Positions 60,410 through 64,000 of a stretch of 64,000 nucleotides of DNA are shown piece after piece. The DNA is from Streptomyces violaceoruber (GTDB taxonomy: Bacteria > Actinomycetota > Actinomycetes > Streptomycetales > Streptomycetaceae): assembly GCF_033406955.1 (NCBI RefSeq), contig NZ_CP137734.1:2728001-2792000 (forward strand). The letters are read 5' to 3'. Within the stretch, counting starts at the first letter, position 1; every line of letters begins with the position of its first letter. The translations under genes and the position numbers were made by a program. A model generated the notes under the pieces. The model did not search any database. It saw only the letters and a list, made by a program, of their open reading frames with translations, and was not told where the DNA came from.

Positions 60410-61237
60410 ATGCTCGTGCACAGATCCGGATCGGCCCGCGGACGGCGGTTCGCCGTCACCGGGATCCTGCTCGCCGCGTTCTCCCTCGTGTTCACCCTTC
60501 CCGCCGACGCCGCGTCCGCCGCGGACGTCCCGGCCCGCGGCTCCGCCCACATGGGCATGGGCGTCGCGGCCCACGACGGCGAGCACGGCACCCCCGTCCC
60601 GGGCCGCGCGGCCCAGACGGAGGGCGTCGACGTCTCCAGCCACCAGGGCAACGTCGCCTGGTCGACCCTGTGGAACAGCGGCGTCAAATGGGCCTACGCC
60701 AAGGCCACCGAGGGGACGTACTACACGAACCCCTACTTCGCCCAGCAGTACAACGGCTCCTACAACGTCGGCATGATCCGGGGCGCCTACCACTTCGCCA
60801 CGCCGGACACGACGAGCGGCGCGACCCAGGCCAACTACTTCGTCGACCACGGCGGCGGCTGGTCCAGGGACGGCAAGACGCTGCCGGGCGCGCTCGACAT
60901 CGAGTGGAACCCGTACGGGGCCACCTGCTACGGCAAGTCGCAGAGCGGGATGGTCTCCTGGATCCGCGACTTCCTGAACACCTACAAGGCCCGTACCGGC
61001 CGGGACGCCGTGATCTACACGGCCACCAGCTGGTGGACCCAGTGCACCGGCAACTACGGCGGCTTCGCCGCCAACAACCCGCTGTGGATCGCCCGGTACG
61101 CCTCGACGGTGGGCACGCTGCCGGCCGGCTGGGGCTACTACACGATGTGGCAGTACACGTCGTCCGGTCCGACGGTCGGCGATCACAACAAGTTCAACGG
61201 TGCGCTGGACCGCGTCGTCGCGCTGGCCAACGGCTGA
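60410..61237 (+). CDS. Secreted GH25 muramidase (cellosyl-like lysozyme)
   Basis: A 275-residue exported lysozyme. A signal peptide (FAVTGILLAAFSLVFTLPADA) precedes a GH25 barrel with GVDVSSHQG (catalytic Asp region), YAKATEGTYY, RGAYHF and LDIEWNPYG (Asp/Glu pair), ending with MWQYTSSG. It hydrolyses N-acetylmuramic acid links and may also act on O-acetylated walls, as cellosyl does. Two Cys may be paired (ATCYG, TQCTG). Confidence 0.95.
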   Translation: MLVHRSGSARGRRFAVTGILLAAFSLVFTLPADAASAADVPARGSAHMGMGVAAHDGEHGTPVPGRAAQTEGVDVSSHQGNVAWSTLWNSGVKWAYAKATEGTYYTNPYFAQQYNGSYNVGMIRGAYHFATPDTTSGATQANYFVDHGGGWSRDGKTLPGALDIEWNPYGATCYGKSQSGMVSWIRDFLNTYKARTGRDAVIYTATSWWTQCTGNYGGFAANNPLWIARYASTVGTLPAGWGYYTMWQYTSSGPTVGDHNKFNGALDRVVALANG

Positions 61238-61262
61238 CGGCTCCTCCTCGCCCACGGGCGAA

Positions 61263-61291
61263 GGCCCGGGCCCCCTCACGGGACCCGGGCC
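61263..61291. terminator. Terminator between muramidase and lon genes
   Basis: GGCCCGGGCCCC (61263-61274) pairs with GGGACCCGGGCC (61280-61291) with one mismatch. It lies 26 bases after the muramidase stop and 23 beyond the lon stop, so it can serve both convergent genes. Confidence 0.75.
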
Positions 61292-61313
61292 CTGCCTCTT
61301 CCGGCCGCGTCCG

Positions 61314-63737
<2,424 letters not shown>

Positions 63738-63759
63738 GATCTCCCCTTCGGCAGTCAAG

Positions 63760-63778
63760 TTGAGTTACATCGACTCAA
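63760..63778. promoter_or_regulatory. HAIR-type HspR operator of lon
   Basis: TTGAGT, seven bases, ACTCAA: the known HspR-associated inverted repeat (CTTGAGT-N7-ACTCAAG) with only the outermost bases changed. It is 22 bases before the lon start. HspR control of lon is established in Streptomyces as I recall. Confidence 0.88.
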
Positions 63779-63916
63779 TGAAAGGGAGCCCGGGATTGTT
63801 CCCCAAGCCCTGTTCGCTGTGAGCGATCAAGTACCGGGGGGCATTTCCCGCCTCTCGGGACAGCACCGCCGTACCGGCCCGCATTCCTCCGCCGGAGCGG
63901 GTGCCAGGATGGGCCG

Positions 63917-64000
63917 ATGCCCCTCACTACCCACGACTCCCCCGAGGCCGCCGAGGCCCCCGAGGTGCTGGACCGCCGCGAGGGTCCGTACGGCGAGGTG
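63917..64000 (+). CDS. Probable spermidine-synthase-like protein (partial, 5' end only)
   Basis: The first 28 codons of a gene running past the window. After MPLTTHDSPEAAEAPE the sequence LDRREGPYGEV resembles the N-terminal strand of streptomycete polyamine-synthase-fold methyltransferase-like proteins, so the name is tentative. ATG at 63917 lies 180 bases from the divergent lon start. Confidence 0.45.
   Translation, partial: MPLTTHDSPEAAEAPEVLDRREGPYGEV

Overview
The window is a high-GC chromosomal segment with the gene content and gene order of a Streptomyces. It carries lysA with nrtL, a complete whiE-type spore-pigment cluster, a conservon (cvnA-D), Ku with a stand-alone LigD polymerase, a FtsW/PBP pair and an HspR-type operator in front of lon. 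From memory, the order resembles the S. coelicolor region between lon and lysA, in inverted orientation; no search was run.

Layout. (1) 1-3134: lysine biosynthesis end (lysA partial, nrtL), a response regulator and tRNA-Arg(CCG). (2) 3094-23346: a ~20.2 kb actinomycete integrative and conjugative element (AICE) inserted in the tRNA-Arg 3' end, bounded by a 42-bp direct duplication. Its backbone reads right to left: a primase-polymerase, RepA-like helicase, xis and int operon; small Spd-like membrane proteins; an FtsK-type TraB; a cytosine methyltransferase; a diguanylate cyclase; a DUF2637 protein; and a KorSA-like GntR repressor. Cargo sits at both edges. On the left is a nucleotidyltransferase-like protein with a coupled partner. 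On the right are a flavoprotein/XRE pair, a SLATT-like four-helix membrane protein with a small partner (both with TTA codons), and a TRADD-N-associated-type membrane protein. (3) 23347-25506: the displaced tRNA terminator, an orphan DGQHR/DndB protein and a probable gene remnant. (4) 25566-27805: an iodotyrosine-deiodinase-like nitroreductase with a divergent Lrp regulator, and a patatin-like lipase. (5) 27870-35631: the spore-pigment type II PKS cluster, with its FAD hydroxylase divergent from seven collinear genes. (6) 35876-41963: secreted and envelope proteins and the NHEJ pair. (7) 42072-52481: signalling and cell-wall genes, an AurF-like oxygenase, a 223-bp MITE-like element and an NlpC/P60 hydrolase. 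(8) 52445-58396: a StyA-like monooxygenase followed by a conservon, all on the minus strand. (9) 58854-64000: a PP2C-like protein, MarR regulator, GH25 muramidase, Lon protease and the start of a probable spermidine-synthase-like gene.

How the AICE parts work together: Prim-Pol and helicase should replicate the excised circle, Xis/Int move it between chromosome and circle, TraB and the Spd proteins transfer and spread it, and the GntR protein is placed to repress it through a CCTAGG-centred palindrome. Candidate cis sites for each step are visible: arm-type repeats near both att cores, CCGCTA palindromes beside traB, CTGTCC repeat clusters, and a leader shared by two operons. The three edge modules (3344-4926, 20151-21378, 21975-22880) are the best candidates for an undescribed defence or conflict system.
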